From contig JAFQNL010000004.1 in the NCBI GenBank assembly GCA_017395935.1, positions 48,073 through 112,072 of the forward strand: a DNA stretch of 64,000 nucleotides. Reading direction: 5' to 3'. The notes beneath the pieces are model-generated. The model was not told the origin of the DNA, searched no databases, and was given only the letters and a program-made list of their open reading frames with translations. A program made the translations under genes and the position numbers. This DNA comes from Oscillospiraceae bacterium (GTDB lineage Bacteria; Bacillota; Clostridia; Oscillospirales; Oscillospiraceae). Positions 49,505 to 58,683 of this stretch are shown one piece after another (within the stretch, counting starts at the first letter, position 1; every line of letters starts with the position of its first letter).

Positions 49505-50281
49505 TCAGTCGTAGTGGAACTCCTGAAAGGGGATTCCAAGGGTGATCAGCCGATGGCGGAAGGTCCGATCGCTCCCCTCGGACAGGAACTCTCCCAGCGC
49601 CTCGGGCAGGGAGGGATACTCCCGGAAGGAGGCCCGGAGCCGCTCGCCGCCCCAGAAGTCGAACTCATAGTGGCTGTCCTCCGCCCGCTCCACGTCCAGC
49701 GAGTACTTCTCAATCTCCCCTTCCGCCCGGTAAAAGACGGACAGGTAATAGATCCCTTCCAGATCCAGGGGAATCTGCTTTCTCCAGTGGCCCAGCGACG
49801 TGTCATACCAGTCGTCGGCCAGAATGGCCTTTGCCATGGCGTACTTGCGCAGCCGCCGCTGGTCCGGCCGGTCCAGACGGCCGGCCATACTGTTATGGCT
49901 CAGGTCGGCCAGCTTGACCCGTCGGGCAATGGGGTCCTTCCGGAGCTGGGCCACATAGCTGAGATAGCCCTGTCCCGGCCGATGGGTCAGCAGCTTCAGC
50001 GCCTCCAGTACCCGCGGGGAGATACCCGCCCGGGCCAGATCCTCCAGGCTCCAGTCGGTATCCTCTACCACGTCATGGAGCAGGGCGGTGCAGATTTCCT
50101 CCTCCCCGCTCAGCTGCTCGGCCACATGGAAGGGATGAAAGACATAGGGCAGGCCGCCCTTGTCCTTCTGGTCCCTGTGGGCCTGAAAGCAGATCTCCAT
50201 CGCTTTCTTTGTCTGGGGGGTATAAAGCAGGCCCGTCTGATTCAGAGGGGCCATTGTCCCGGCAGTATGTTGGCTTGTCAT
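49505..50281 (-). CDS. HD-domain phosphohydrolase (SpoT-HD-like)
   Basis: A 258-aa protein with the HD fold of RelA/SpoT hydrolases: AHRDQKDKGGLPYVFHPFHVAEQL in parts (~34-57), LLHDVVEDTDW (the HD pair with ED) and KLADLSHN. There is no synthetase domain. It may hydrolyse (p)ppGpp-like nucleotides, as small alarmone hydrolases do, but the fold alone does not prove it. ATG 50281 lies 3 bp after the stop of the binding-protein gene, and GGAAGGA overlaps that stop, so it belongs to the YesN/YesM operon. Confidence 0.85.
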   Translation of the reverse strand: MTSQHTAGTMAPLNQTGLLYTPQTKKAMEICFQAHRDQKDKGGLPYVFHPFHVAEQLSGEEEICTALLHDVVEDTDWSLEDLARAGISPRVLEALKLLTHRPGQGYLSYVAQLRKDPIARRVKLADLSHNSMAGRLDRPDQRRLRKYAMAKAILADDWYDTSLGHWRKQIPLDLEGIYYLSVFYRAEGEIEKYSLDVERAEDSHYEFDFWGGERLRASFREYPSLPEALGEFLSEGSDRTFRHRLITLGIPFQEFHYD

Positions 50282-50284
50282 CTC

Positions 50285-51346
50285 TTATCCTTCCTCCTCC
50301 TGCTGCCGGAGGTAGTCCTCCACATCCTTCTCCGTTACCTTCCGGTAAGACAGCCAGATATAGTGTCCTTCCTCCAGCTCCATGGTCTGGGCCGGGTCTT
50401 CTCCCCGGTCCAGTGCCAGTGCCAGATCCATCATGCTCCGGGCCATGCCCGCCCCGTCGTTGAGAACGGTGCCGGTCAGGGTGCCCTGCGCCATGGCGGC
50501 CAGCGCCTCTCCGGTGGCGTCCACGCCCACCGCCAGCGGCAGCTCCTCCAGACCCCGGTCCCGACAGGCGTCCAGCGCTCCCAGCGCCATATCGTCATTA
50601 TTGGCCAGAATCAGCTCGATTTCTCCGCCGAACCGGTCCAGCCAGCCCTCCATCTGCTGCTGGCCCTGACTCCGGCTCCAGTTGGCCGCGGCGCTGGAGA
50701 GCTTCTGGGTGGGGATACCCAGCTCCTCCAGATGCTTCACCGAGTGTTCGCTGCGCAGCAGGGCGTCCTGATGGCCGGGCTCGCCCTCCAGCAGGACATA
50801 CTGGAGCTTGCCGTCTCCGTTCCGGTCGGCCTCACCCCGGTCCCACGCCTCTTTTACAATCTCCGCCTGAAGCCGGCCCGACTGGGCCGCTTCCAGTCCT
50901 ACATAGTAGACCCGTTCCCAGCGGCGCATATCCTCTCCCACCGGCTGGCGGTTGAAAAAGACCACCGGGATGCCCGCCTCCCGGGCCCGGTCGATAATGG
51001 AGGCAGCTACCGTCCGGTCTACCAGATTGACAAAGAGCACGTCATAGCCGCTCTGGATCATCTGGTCAATCTGGTCGTTCTGGGTGCTCTGGTTGCCCTG
51101 TCCGTCTACGATCCGGACGGTAATCCGGCGCGTCTCCTCCTGCGCCAGCTGCTCGACCTCTCTGCCCAGACTGGAGATAAAGGTGTCCTGCTGGTCATAG
51201 AGGGCAAGGCCCAGCCGGAGGGTCTTTTCCTCCTCTGCCTTCCCCTCTCCGCAGCCGGCCGACAAAGCCAACAGCAGGGCCAGCAGCAGGGCCAGCCAAC
51301 GCTTAGGGCAGGACCGGGAAGAAGAGCTTCTGATAGCTTCGTTCAT
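50285..51346 (-). CDS. Periplasmic-binding-type lipoprotein (MglB-like)
   Basis: A 353-aa substrate-binding protein. A basic start, hydrophobic stretch and lipobox (LALSAGC) near residue 30 indicate a lipoprotein. The fold is of the sugar/ribose-galactose type (LRLGLALYDQQDTFISSLGREV, DVLFVNLVDRTVAASIIDRA, ILANNDDMALGALDA, GVDATGEALAAM in parts), closest in motif to galactose-binding MglB. Start 51346 (MNEAIRS) follows AGGAGGA and overlaps the upstream gene by 44 bp. No permease or ATPase is nearby, so it probably delivers ligand to the YesM-type sensor rather than to a transporter (inference). Confidence 0.85.
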   Translation of the reverse strand: MNEAIRSSSSRSCPKRWLALLLALLLALSAGCGEGKAEEEKTLRLGLALYDQQDTFISSLGREVEQLAQEETRRITVRIVDGQGNQSTQNDQIDQMIQSGYDVLFVNLVDRTVAASIIDRAREAGIPVVFFNRQPVGEDMRRWERVYYVGLEAAQSGRLQAEIVKEAWDRGEADRNGDGKLQYVLLEGEPGHQDALLRSEHSVKHLEELGIPTQKLSSAAANWSRSQGQQQMEGWLDRFGGEIELILANNDDMALGALDACRDRGLEELPLAVGVDATGEALAAMAQGTLTGTVLNDGAGMARSMMDLALALDRGEDPAQTMELEEGHYIWLSYRKVTEKDVEDYLRQQEEEG

Positions 51347-52250
51347 CCAGCTCCTCCTTTCCAATGGCATAGAGGGGCAGCTCCCCCTCCCACTCGATCT
51401 CCTTTCCCCGGGCGGCCAGGGCGGCGCTCTCGCAGATCAGGTAGCCCGAGGCATAGTCGCTCCAGCCCACCAGACCCCGGATCACGCCGCTCTCCAGACA
51501 CCGGGCGGCAGGCTCGGTCACCCCCATACCGTAAAACCGGTAGTCCGGGGCCGACTCCTGCTCCTTCATCCAGTGCTGACACAGGGCGTAGGTCAGTCCC
51601 GCCTCCGGGCAGATCACGCAGTCTGGGTCCATTGTCTCCAGCGTCCGGGCCAGCCGGCGGCTCTCGTTCTGTCGGACGGAGAGTCGGACCGGCTCAATAC
51701 CCTGCTGGCGGAGGTAGCTCTCGGCAAAGATAACCCGCTGGTCATCCAGACCGGTGCCCGACTCGCTGAGCAGCAGGAAGGTACCCTCCCGACCGTCCTC
51801 CAGCGCCATATTGATCAGCATCCGGCTCACCTCCTCCCCGCCGGGGGAGAAGTCCAGCAGGGTATGGTCCATACCCTGAGAAAAGGTGAGGATGGGGCAG
51901 TTGGCGCTGGCCTCTTCCAGAATCGGCTCCAGCTCTTGCTCAATGGCCGGGGCGATAATCACCGCGTCCGTCCCGTCGGCCGCCTCCCGGAGCAGGAGCT
52001 GAGCTCCGTCAGTCTCCTCCCCGTCGTAGCTGACACTGAGGAAGCGGAGCTCCGCCCCCTGATCGGCGGCCGCCTGCTCCATGCCCAGTCGGATATTGTC
52101 CCAGAGGCCGCTGTCCCGCTGGAGGAAGAGGACGCTGATCTCCAGCGTCTCCGGCTCTCTGGGCTGGAAGGGGACCATGGACAGCAGAACCAGCAGTCCC
52201 AGCAGGACCAGCAGGATAGACTGAAACAGCCCCTTTTTACCCTTCTTCAT
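51303..52250 (-). CDS. Membrane-anchored periplasmic-binding-like protein
   Basis: A 315-aa protein with an N-terminal membrane anchor (~9-27) and no lipobox, followed by a Peripla_BP_4-like fold (ISVLFLQRDSGLWDNIRLGMEQAA, DAVIIAPAIEQELEPIL, PDCVICPEAGLTYALC in parts). Similar two-lobed proteins sit next to LytS/YesM kinases and present ligand to them. Its start overlaps the kinase stop by 14 bp and its end overlaps the next gene by 44 bp, so expression is tightly coupled. Confidence 0.82.
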   Translation of the reverse strand: MKKGKKGLFQSILLVLLGLLVLLSMVPFQPREPETLEISVLFLQRDSGLWDNIRLGMEQAAADQGAELRFLSVSYDGEETDGAQLLLREAADGTDAVIIAPAIEQELEPILEEASANCPILTFSQGMDHTLLDFSPGGEEVSRMLINMALEDGREGTFLLLSESGTGLDDQRVIFAESYLRQQGIEPVRLSVRQNESRRLARTLETMDPDCVICPEAGLTYALCQHWMKEQESAPDYRFYGMGVTEPAARCLESGVIRGLVGWSDYASGYLICESAALAARGKEIEWEGELPLYAIGKEELDERSYQKLFFPVLP

Positions 52251-54042
52251 GGCTGGCCCCCTCCTCTCTCTCCTCCTCGGCCCGGCGGGCGGGCAGCCGG
52301 AGCCGGACCAGGGTGCCCTCGTCTGGCTCGCTGAAGATGGTAACGCCGTAGCCCTCTCCGTAGGTCAGCCGGAGGCGCTGATGGACATTGCGCACCCCTA
52401 CGCCGGAGCCCTTGCTCTTTTTCCAGGGCTTGCTCTCGTCCAGCAGGGTGGCGGCCACCTCCGGCCGCATTCCTCTGCCGTCGTCAGAGATATCAATCAG
52501 CAGGTCCTCCCCTTCCAGATAGGCCCGGACCTGAATATGGTTCTCCTCCTCCATGGGGTCAATACCATGGTAGAGGGCGTTTTCCAGTATGGGCTGGATT
52601 ACCAGCTTGACCACCGGCAGCTCCTCTGTCCCCGGCTGGGCGGTAATAGAGGCGGAAAAGGTGCTCCGGTAGCGGATCTTCTGAATGGCCAGATAGTTTC
52701 TGGCGTGTTCCAGCTCCCGCTCCAGCGGGATCTCGCTTCTGCCCTCGGACAGGGAGATCCGGAAGAGCTTGGCCAGCGCCGAGACCATCTCCACCGCCTC
52801 CTCCGTCCGGCCGGCCTCGGTCATCCAGACCACCGAGTCCAGCGTATTATAGAGGAAGTGGGGGTTGATCTGGCTCTGCAGCACGTCCAGATCGCTCCGG
52901 CGCTTGGCCCGCTCCTGTCGGCGGATATCCTCCATCAGCCGCCGGAGGGTGGCCACCATGGCCGAGATGGCGCTGCTCAGCCGCCGGACCTCATAGCTGC
53001 CCTCGGCCCGGATCTCCAGATCCAGCACCCCCGACTCAATCTGCTTTACCGCCCGCTCCAGCCGGCGGATGGGATCGGTGACCAGCGCGGCAATCCGGCT
53101 GATCAGCACCGCCAGCAGGCAGGAGACAAAGAGCAGCAGACTCACAGCGAAGGGGAGCAGCTGCATATTCTGCCAGCCCAGTCCCTCCTCGCCGACCACT
53201 CCCACCAGCTTCCAGCCGGTATAGCCCACCGTCCGGACCACCACCATTCGGTTCTGATCCTGCCAGCTTTCATAGTGGACGCCGTCGGCGTAGCCGGCGG
53301 CCGCCAGATGGTTCTCCTCCCGGATTCCGGAGTAGATCAGCTGCTGCCAGGGATGGCTGATCAGCTCCCCGTCGGCGTCCATGAGGTAGACGTAGCCCCC
53401 GTTGGGCAGCTCCACGCCGGACAGGAGCTGGCGCAGGCTGGTGTAGTTGGTGTCCACCAGCAGTATCCCCTTCTCCGTCCTGCCCTGCCGGGTGATCTGG
53501 ACGGCCTGACTGACCGAGATGACCCAGCGGTAGTCCTCCTGATCGTCAAAGAGGTTCTGGACATAGGGGCTGGAAAAATGAAGGTTCTCCGGCTGGACCA
53601 TTGCCTCCCGGTACCAGCCCTCCTCTCTGGGCTCGGCGTTTCGCCGGAGCTGGCTATGGGGCCAGCTGGAGAGGATTCTGCCCTGATGGTCAAAGAGGAC
53701 GGCGCCGGAGGCGATATCGTCGTTTTCCTGACAGAGCAGGCGGAAGAGCTCGGTCCGCTCCCCGTCCTCCAGCTCCTCGTCCTTGACCACCTGATAGTAC
53801 AGCGTATCCGACAGGCTCATAATCTCCCGGAGATGGTCGTCAAGCAGGTGGTTGACCTGCAGGACCATACGCATGGTGTCCTCCTCCACCAGCTGGGTGG
53901 TAATCGCGCCGAAGCGGAGGAGCAGACCGGCAGCCAGCAGCAGCAGAAAGAGCAGCGCCGCGGAGAAGAAGGCGGCAAAGATAACCGTCTGGAGCTTGAC
54001 CGACTCGGCCCGACGGCCAAGGACCTCCGAAACTCCCTTCAT
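52237..54042 (-). CDS. YesM-type sensor histidine kinase
   Basis: A 601-aa membrane kinase. TM1 is at ~20-45, an extracytoplasmic dCache-like domain at ~50-290, TM2 at ~297-321, then a HAMP domain, the His_kinase motif QSQINPHFLYNTLDS with the phosphorylated H395, and a HATPase domain with ISDDGRGM and GSGVGVRNVHQRL. It is of the LytS/YesM class, which commonly senses carbohydrates with help from binding proteins. The response regulator precedes it in the same operon, 42 bp upstream. ATG 54042 has GGGGAAGGGAG before it. Confidence 0.93.
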   Translation of the reverse strand: MKGVSEVLGRRAESVKLQTVIFAAFFSAALLFLLLLAAGLLLRFGAITTQLVEEDTMRMVLQVNHLLDDHLREIMSLSDTLYYQVVKDEELEDGERTELFRLLCQENDDIASGAVLFDHQGRILSSWPHSQLRRNAEPREEGWYREAMVQPENLHFSSPYVQNLFDDQEDYRWVISVSQAVQITRQGRTEKGILLVDTNYTSLRQLLSGVELPNGGYVYLMDADGELISHPWQQLIYSGIREENHLAAAGYADGVHYESWQDQNRMVVVRTVGYTGWKLVGVVGEEGLGWQNMQLLPFAVSLLLFVSCLLAVLISRIAALVTDPIRRLERAVKQIESGVLDLEIRAEGSYEVRRLSSAISAMVATLRRLMEDIRRQERAKRRSDLDVLQSQINPHFLYNTLDSVVWMTEAGRTEEAVEMVSALAKLFRISLSEGRSEIPLERELEHARNYLAIQKIRYRSTFSASITAQPGTEELPVVKLVIQPILENALYHGIDPMEEENHIQVRAYLEGEDLLIDISDDGRGMRPEVAATLLDESKPWKKSKGSGVGVRNVHQRLRLTYGEGYGVTIFSEPDEGTLVRLRLPARRAEEEREEGASHEEG

Positions 54043-54084
54043 TCTCCCTTCCCCTCCTTTCCGGCCCTCCGGCCCAATCCTGAT

Positions 54085-55689
54085 TTACAGCAGCTTTCCG
54101 CCTGCCCGGTAGCGGGAGGGGGTGCAGCCAAAGTGCTTTTTGAATACGTAACTGAAATAGTTGGGATCCAGATAGCCGGTCTGTTCGGCGATCTGGTAGG
54201 TCTTGTCGTCGCTCTCCAGCAGCAGCCGGGCTGCCCGGTCCATCCGGATCTCGGTCACATACTGGGTGAAGCTCACGCCGGTCTCCCGCTTAAAGAGGGT
54301 GGAGAAGTAGGCGTTGGACAGGTGGAGATGGCTGGAGACCACTTCCACGCCCAGCTCATAGTCAGCGTAGTGGCTCTGGACGTAACTTCTGGCCCGCTCC
54401 ACAATCCGCCAGGCCGAGTCGGTCCGCTGCTTGCTCAGCACCCGCCACAGACCCAGACACCGCTGAATCCACCACTTTTCCGCCTCCTCCAGCGAGCCGA
54501 AGTCGCCGATATCCACGCTGCCGTCAAAGCCGGCGCCAAAGGCGGTCTCCAGATCCACCTTGCTGTCCCGGGCCAGCTTGAGCAGGCAGGTGATCAGCTC
54601 CAGAAAGTAGAGCTTGCACTGGGAGAGGGACATCCGGTGCTTTCCAATTCGCTCCATCAGGCCGTGGACCTCCTTGACCACCTGCTCCCGGCTGCCCAGC
54701 TTAATGGCCGCCATAAGCCGATGCTGGTCGTCCTCGCCCAGCGTCAGGGGAATGGTCCGGTCGGGCTCCATGTCCCCGATATAGATAGTCCGGCCCTCTC
54801 CCACCAGCGCCCGATAGCTCAGCGCCGCCCGGGCGCTGTCGGTGGACCGATAGAGCTGGGCGGGGTTCCGGCATACCAGACCCACACCCACCGTCACCGT
54901 CAGATCCAGATAGCTGGAGCAGAGGGAGATCAGCCGGTCCAGCTCACCCAGCAGGGGATAGACGTCCTTCTCCGAGGGGAAGTTGGCCAGTACCGCCACC
55001 CACCGGTCATAGAGACTGACCAGAATCTGGCAGCCCTCCATGCGGAAGCGCTCCTCCAGCAGCGCCTTCACCGGCAGCCGGAGCACCTCGTCCCGGCTCT
55101 GTTCCTCGGTGCCGCTGATCTGGACCAGCGCGGTGGCCCAACAGCTGGCCCGGGGCAGTACCAGTTCATACCGGGCAGCCCGGGTCCGGATCTCCTCCTC
55201 GGTGCAGCGGCCGTCCAGTACCTGAGTGATAAACAGCTGGCGCAGGGCGGGCAGGCTCTCCTCGTACCGCCGGCGCAGCAGCTCCATATCGCTTCTCATC
55301 CGCCGCTCATGGTCAATCTGCCGGTGGATCCGTTCCATAACCTGCCGGAGCTCGGCGGCGGTGACCGGCTTGAGCACGTACTCGCTCACGTCCAGCGCCA
55401 TGGCCGTCCGGGCAAACTCAAAGTCGCTGAAGCCGGAGAACACCACCAGCTTACAGGCCGGCAGCATCTTGCGAATCTGCCGGCAGAGCTCCAGACCATC
55501 CATGTAGGGCATCTTGATATCCGTCAGCAGCACGTCCGGCCGAAGCTGCTCGGCCAGTTCCAGCGCGTCCTGACCGTTGGCCGCCTCGCCGCACAGGTCA
55601 AAGCCCATGGCCTCCCAGTCCACCGTCCGGCAGATCCCCTGACGAATCTCCGCCTCGTCATCTACCAACAGCACACGATAGAGCTCCAT
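54085..55689 (-). CDS. YesN-type response regulator with AraC DNA-binding domain
   Basis: A 534-aa response regulator. The receiver domain (~1-120) has the acidic pair DDE (10-12), the phospho-acceptor D57 (LLTDIKMPYMDG) and the lysine in VLKPVTAAEL. A long middle region (~150-420) is typical of YesN. The C-terminal AraC-type HTH (~430-534) has ANFS-like NAYFSTLFKRETGVSFTQY and GYLDPNYFSYVFKKHFG in parts. It probably activates carbohydrate-use genes that lie elsewhere. First gene of a five-gene operon. ATG 55689 follows GAGGAGG. Confidence 0.93.
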   Translation of the reverse strand: MELYRVLLVDDEAEIRQGICRTVDWEAMGFDLCGEAANGQDALELAEQLRPDVLLTDIKMPYMDGLELCRQIRKMLPACKLVVFSGFSDFEFARTAMALDVSEYVLKPVTAAELRQVMERIHRQIDHERRMRSDMELLRRRYEESLPALRQLFITQVLDGRCTEEEIRTRAARYELVLPRASCWATALVQISGTEEQSRDEVLRLPVKALLEERFRMEGCQILVSLYDRWVAVLANFPSEKDVYPLLGELDRLISLCSSYLDLTVTVGVGLVCRNPAQLYRSTDSARAALSYRALVGEGRTIYIGDMEPDRTIPLTLGEDDQHRLMAAIKLGSREQVVKEVHGLMERIGKHRMSLSQCKLYFLELITCLLKLARDSKVDLETAFGAGFDGSVDIGDFGSLEEAEKWWIQRCLGLWRVLSKQRTDSAWRIVERARSYVQSHYADYELGVEVVSSHLHLSNAYFSTLFKRETGVSFTQYVTEIRMDRAARLLLESDDKTYQIAEQTGYLDPNYFSYVFKKHFGCTPSRYRAGGKLL

Positions 55690-56143
55690 ATCTCATTCCT
55701 CCTCGGGTAAATGGTCACTTTCCTGTATTGTATCACAGCTTTCATCCCTTGAAAACACCCCGCCCTTTTTCCCGCTGAAATTGGACCTATCCGGCAATTA
55801 CTGCCGAAAAAAACCGGCGAAAAGTCCGCCCTTCTTCCGTTTTTTCCCCGCCTCCCGGCTTTTCCAGACCGATTTGACCATTTCTTTCGCCTTTCGTGCA
55901 TTGTTTTTCTCTCAGATATATAGGACAATAAGGCTGAAAGCAGTTTCAAAAGTTCCATTTTTCAATTCCGACGAAATTAAGGCTGTATTATTTGTCAATT
56001 TTGTTACTATGCACAAGATTTCCATTGTAGTTTGGACAGGGAAATGCTATAATACAGCTAAAGTGGTATTGATATTTTCAAACTTGTTACTACACCGCTC
56101 CGGTTCCAGGCGCGGCACAAATCATATTCAGGAGGAGAAATCA
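55690..56143. other. AT-rich divergent intergenic region
   Basis: A 454-bp gap between the divergent YesN operon and the tandem aldolase gene. Apart from the promoter at 56025-56053 and a weak minus-strand TTTCAA/TACAAT pair near 55730-55760, I see no gene or RNA structure. Confidence 0.5.
56025..56053 (+). promoter_or_regulatory. Promoter of tandem class II aldolase gene
   Basis: TTGTAG (56025-56030), 17-bp spacer ending TGC (extended -10), perfect TATAAT (56048-56053). The leader of ~85 nt is AT-rich. Confidence 0.75.
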
Positions 56144-57463
56144 ATGAGCTACAGAATGAAACTGTTCCAGGACGAGCTGGCACGCTGCATCCAGCGCCTT
56201 CACAAGGAAGGCTGGCTGCCCAACGAGAATATGGGCGAAGCCTCTGTCCGTGACACCGAGACCGGTCAGGTTACCATCTCCATCAAGCCCGGCACCATCG
56301 GCGTAACCGATCCCGCCGCCTATTTTGGCAGTGATATGCCCATTGTAGACGCCGACGGCAACTACATCACCCATCATGCCCCCGCCCACGACAACCTGCC
56401 CCTCCATCTGGCCATCTATAAGGCCCGCCCCGACGTGACCGCCATCGCCCACGTCTATCCCCTCTGGACCACTCTGTTCACCAACAAGAAGCAGGGCCTG
56501 CCCTTCGTTCTGGCTGAGCAGCTGGAGGCCTCCTGCAACGTGACCTGCGTTCAGAGCGAGCCCGCCGATACCGACGAGTATCGTCAGGAAGTCGTTGACG
56601 CTCTGGCCGACCAGATCTGCGTCATGATGTACAACGGCGGCATTATCTGCGCCGGCAACAACGTGGACAACGTGATCAACTATATCGCCTGGATGGAGTC
56701 CGTGGCCGAGAAGATCGCTCTGGCCGAGCTGATCGGCGAGGTCAAGACCATTACCGCCGATCCCATCGATCTGGTCACCGAGGGCTACGAGTACACCGTG
56801 GACACCAACTACAAGACCTATCAGGACTATGACCAGATCCTCTTCAAGGAGGAAGTGGCCCGCGGCACCCGTATGCTCAACGAGAAGGGCTACTCCCCCT
56901 CCGGCGAGTCCGGTGACGTGGCCGTCCGGGATCTGAAGACCGGCCTGTGCTATATCTCCGGCAGCCCCGCATGGTGCTTCCAGAAGAACCTCCGGGACGC
57001 CCGCGGCTGGGAGCGCTTCATCTGCGACGCTCAGGACAATATCTTCACCCCCTACAGCGAGCCCACCTGCGAATGGATCATGCATACGGCCATCTTCCGT
57101 AAGCGTCCCGACGTCGGCGCCATCGTCCAGACCCACGGCCGCTGGGCTTCCGTCTTCGCGATTCTGGAGATGGACGTGCCTCTGGATCTGATCGGTGAAG
57201 GCCTCACCGGCGTCATCCCCTGCACTCCCTATCAGAGCGCCGGCGGCTCCGGCCTGGCCGAGGTCATCGCTGACGGCCTGATCGACAGCGACTACGTCCT
57301 CATGGGCCATCACGGCGCCGTTATCGTGGGCAAGACCATGGACGAGGCTATGGCCAAGACCGCCTGGATGGAAAAGGCCTGCGAGAAGGCTTTCTACGCC
57401 ATCCTCTGCGCCGGCGGCGCCAAGAGCTCTCTGGCCAAGGCCCGGGAGACCTACAGCAAGTAA
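56144..57463 (+). CDS. Tandem class II aldolase/adducin-domain protein
   Basis: A 439-aa protein made of two class II aldolase (fuculose-phosphate aldolase-like) domains, ~1-205 and ~220-439. Each has the Asn/Gly-rich start (NMGEASVRD; SGESGDVAVRD), an IxKxRPDV segment (HLAIYKARPDV; HTAIFRKRPDV) and a glycine-rich end. Zinc histidines are better kept in the second half (QTHGRW, MGHHGAV) than in the first (AHVYP, YNGGII), so the first half may be structural. The normal family length is ~215 aa. Codon use is strongly biased, implying high expression. ATG 56144 follows AGGAGGAG. Monocistronic; substrate unknown. Confidence 0.85.
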   Translation: MSYRMKLFQDELARCIQRLHKEGWLPNENMGEASVRDTETGQVTISIKPGTIGVTDPAAYFGSDMPIVDADGNYITHHAPAHDNLPLHLAIYKARPDVTAIAHVYPLWTTLFTNKKQGLPFVLAEQLEASCNVTCVQSEPADTDEYRQEVVDALADQICVMMYNGGIICAGNNVDNVINYIAWMESVAEKIALAELIGEVKTITADPIDLVTEGYEYTVDTNYKTYQDYDQILFKEEVARGTRMLNEKGYSPSGESGDVAVRDLKTGLCYISGSPAWCFQKNLRDARGWERFICDAQDNIFTPYSEPTCEWIMHTAIFRKRPDVGAIVQTHGRWASVFAILEMDVPLDLIGEGLTGVIPCTPYQSAGGSGLAEVIADGLIDSDYVLMGHHGAVIVGKTMDEAMAKTAWMEKACEKAFYAILCAGGAKSSLAKARETYSK

Positions 57464-57483
57464 GCCCCTTCCCCTGCGCTCCC

Positions 57484-57516
57484 CTCCCCCCGTCTCCCCG
57501 GGGGGAGTTCTTTTTC
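57484..57516 (+). terminator. Terminator of tandem aldolase
   Basis: Hairpin CTCCCCCCG / CGGGGGGAG followed by TTCTTTTTCCC. Confidence 0.85.
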
Positions 57517-57561
57517 CCTCTTCGCTATTTACATAATCATTATTATTTGTAACTTCAAGCC

Positions 57562-57606
57562 AAAAAAGGACCGTGCTCCGGCCTTCGCTGCCGGTCTGCA
57601 CGGTCC
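57562..57606 (-). terminator. Terminator of galE unit
   Basis: On the minus strand, a long hairpin AGGACCGTG...CACGGTCCT followed by six T. Confidence 0.9.
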
Positions 57607-57618
57607 TGAATGGTTCGG

Positions 57619-58644
57619 TTACTCTTCGCTTTCGTAGCCCTGAGGGTTCTTGCTCTGCCAGTTCCAGCTGTCCCGGCACATATCCTCCAGCGAGTGGGTG
57701 GCCTCCCAGCCCAGCTCCCGGCGGCTCTTTTCCGGCGTGGAGTAGACGGTGGCCAGATCGCCCGGCCGGCGGTCTACAATCTGATAGGGGACGGGGACGC
57801 CGTTGGCCCGCTCAAAGGCATGGACCATATCCAGCACGCTGTAGCCCACGCCGGTACCCAGATTAAAGACGCCCTCTCCCTTCTCCTTCATGAGGAAGTC
57901 CAGCGCCGCCACATGGCCCCGGGCCAGATCCACCACATGGATATAGTCCCGAACGCCGGTGCCGTCGTGGGTATCATAGTCGTTGCCAAAGACGGACAGG
58001 CAGCTCCGGCGGCCAATGGCGGTCTGGGAGATAAAGGGCATCAGGTTATTGGGCACGCCCTTGGGATCCTCACCGATCAGGCCGCTCTCGTGGGCGCCTA
58101 CGGGGTTGAAGTACCGGAGGAGGACCACCGTCCAGTCCGGATCGGCCTTGGCCAGATCCCGGAGGATCTGCTCGCACATGAACTTGGTCCAGCCATAGGG
58201 GTTGGTACAGCTGCCCGTCTTGCTCTGCTCGCTCAGAGGCATCTGGTTGTCTCCGGAGTAGACGGTGGCCGAGGAGGAGAATACGATCTTCTTCACACCA
58301 TGGCGCTCCATGACCCGGCAGAGGGTAATGGTGGAGTTCAGGTTATTGTCATAGTAGGCAAGGGGCTTGGCCACGCTCTCTCCCACCGCCTTGAGGCCGG
58401 CGAAATGGATCACGCAGTCAATGCTCCAGCGCTGAAAGAGCGCCTCCAGCTGCTCCTCGTCCCGGAGGTCGCAGTTGACAAAAGGGATCTCTTCGCCGCC
58501 GGCAAGGCGGCTGACCCGCTCCAGGCTCTTCGCGCTGGCGTTGCAGAGGTTGTCGGCCACCACTACTTTATGGCCTTCCTTCAGCAGTTCCAGACAGGTA
58601 TGAGAACCGATATAGCCGGCGCCGCCGGTCACCAAAACAGTCAT
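57619..58644 (-). CDS. galE: UDP-glucose 4-epimerase
   Basis: Interconverts UDP-glucose and UDP-galactose. The 341-aa short-chain dehydrogenase-type enzyme has the NAD motif VTGGAGYIGSH (~5-15), a Ser in FSSSATVYSG, and the catalytic YxxxK in NPYGWTKFM. Length is typical. It lies 39 bp after a nucleotidyltransferase gene on the same strand; the two likely form a sugar-nucleotide operon ending at the terminator at 57562. ATG 58644 follows AAAGGAGAAG. Confidence 0.95.
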   Translation of the reverse strand: MTVLVTGGAGYIGSHTCLELLKEGHKVVVADNLCNASAKSLERVSRLAGGEEIPFVNCDLRDEEQLEALFQRWSIDCVIHFAGLKAVGESVAKPLAYYDNNLNSTITLCRVMERHGVKKIVFSSSATVYSGDNQMPLSEQSKTGSCTNPYGWTKFMCEQILRDLAKADPDWTVVLLRYFNPVGAHESGLIGEDPKGVPNNLMPFISQTAIGRRSCLSVFGNDYDTHDGTGVRDYIHVVDLARGHVAALDFLMKEKGEGVFNLGTGVGYSVLDMVHAFERANGVPVPYQIVDRRPGDLATVYSTPEKSRRELGWEATHSLEDMCRDSWNWQSKNPQGYESEE

Positions 58645-58683
58645 AGCTCTTCTCCTTTTCTCCCTAGACTTTGGCTGCTTCCC

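Noticed and set aside
52249-55710. Plus-strand frame of ~1,150 codons opposite the YesM/YesN genes
   Set aside because: Antisense shadow; the kinase and response regulator motifs are on the minus strand.
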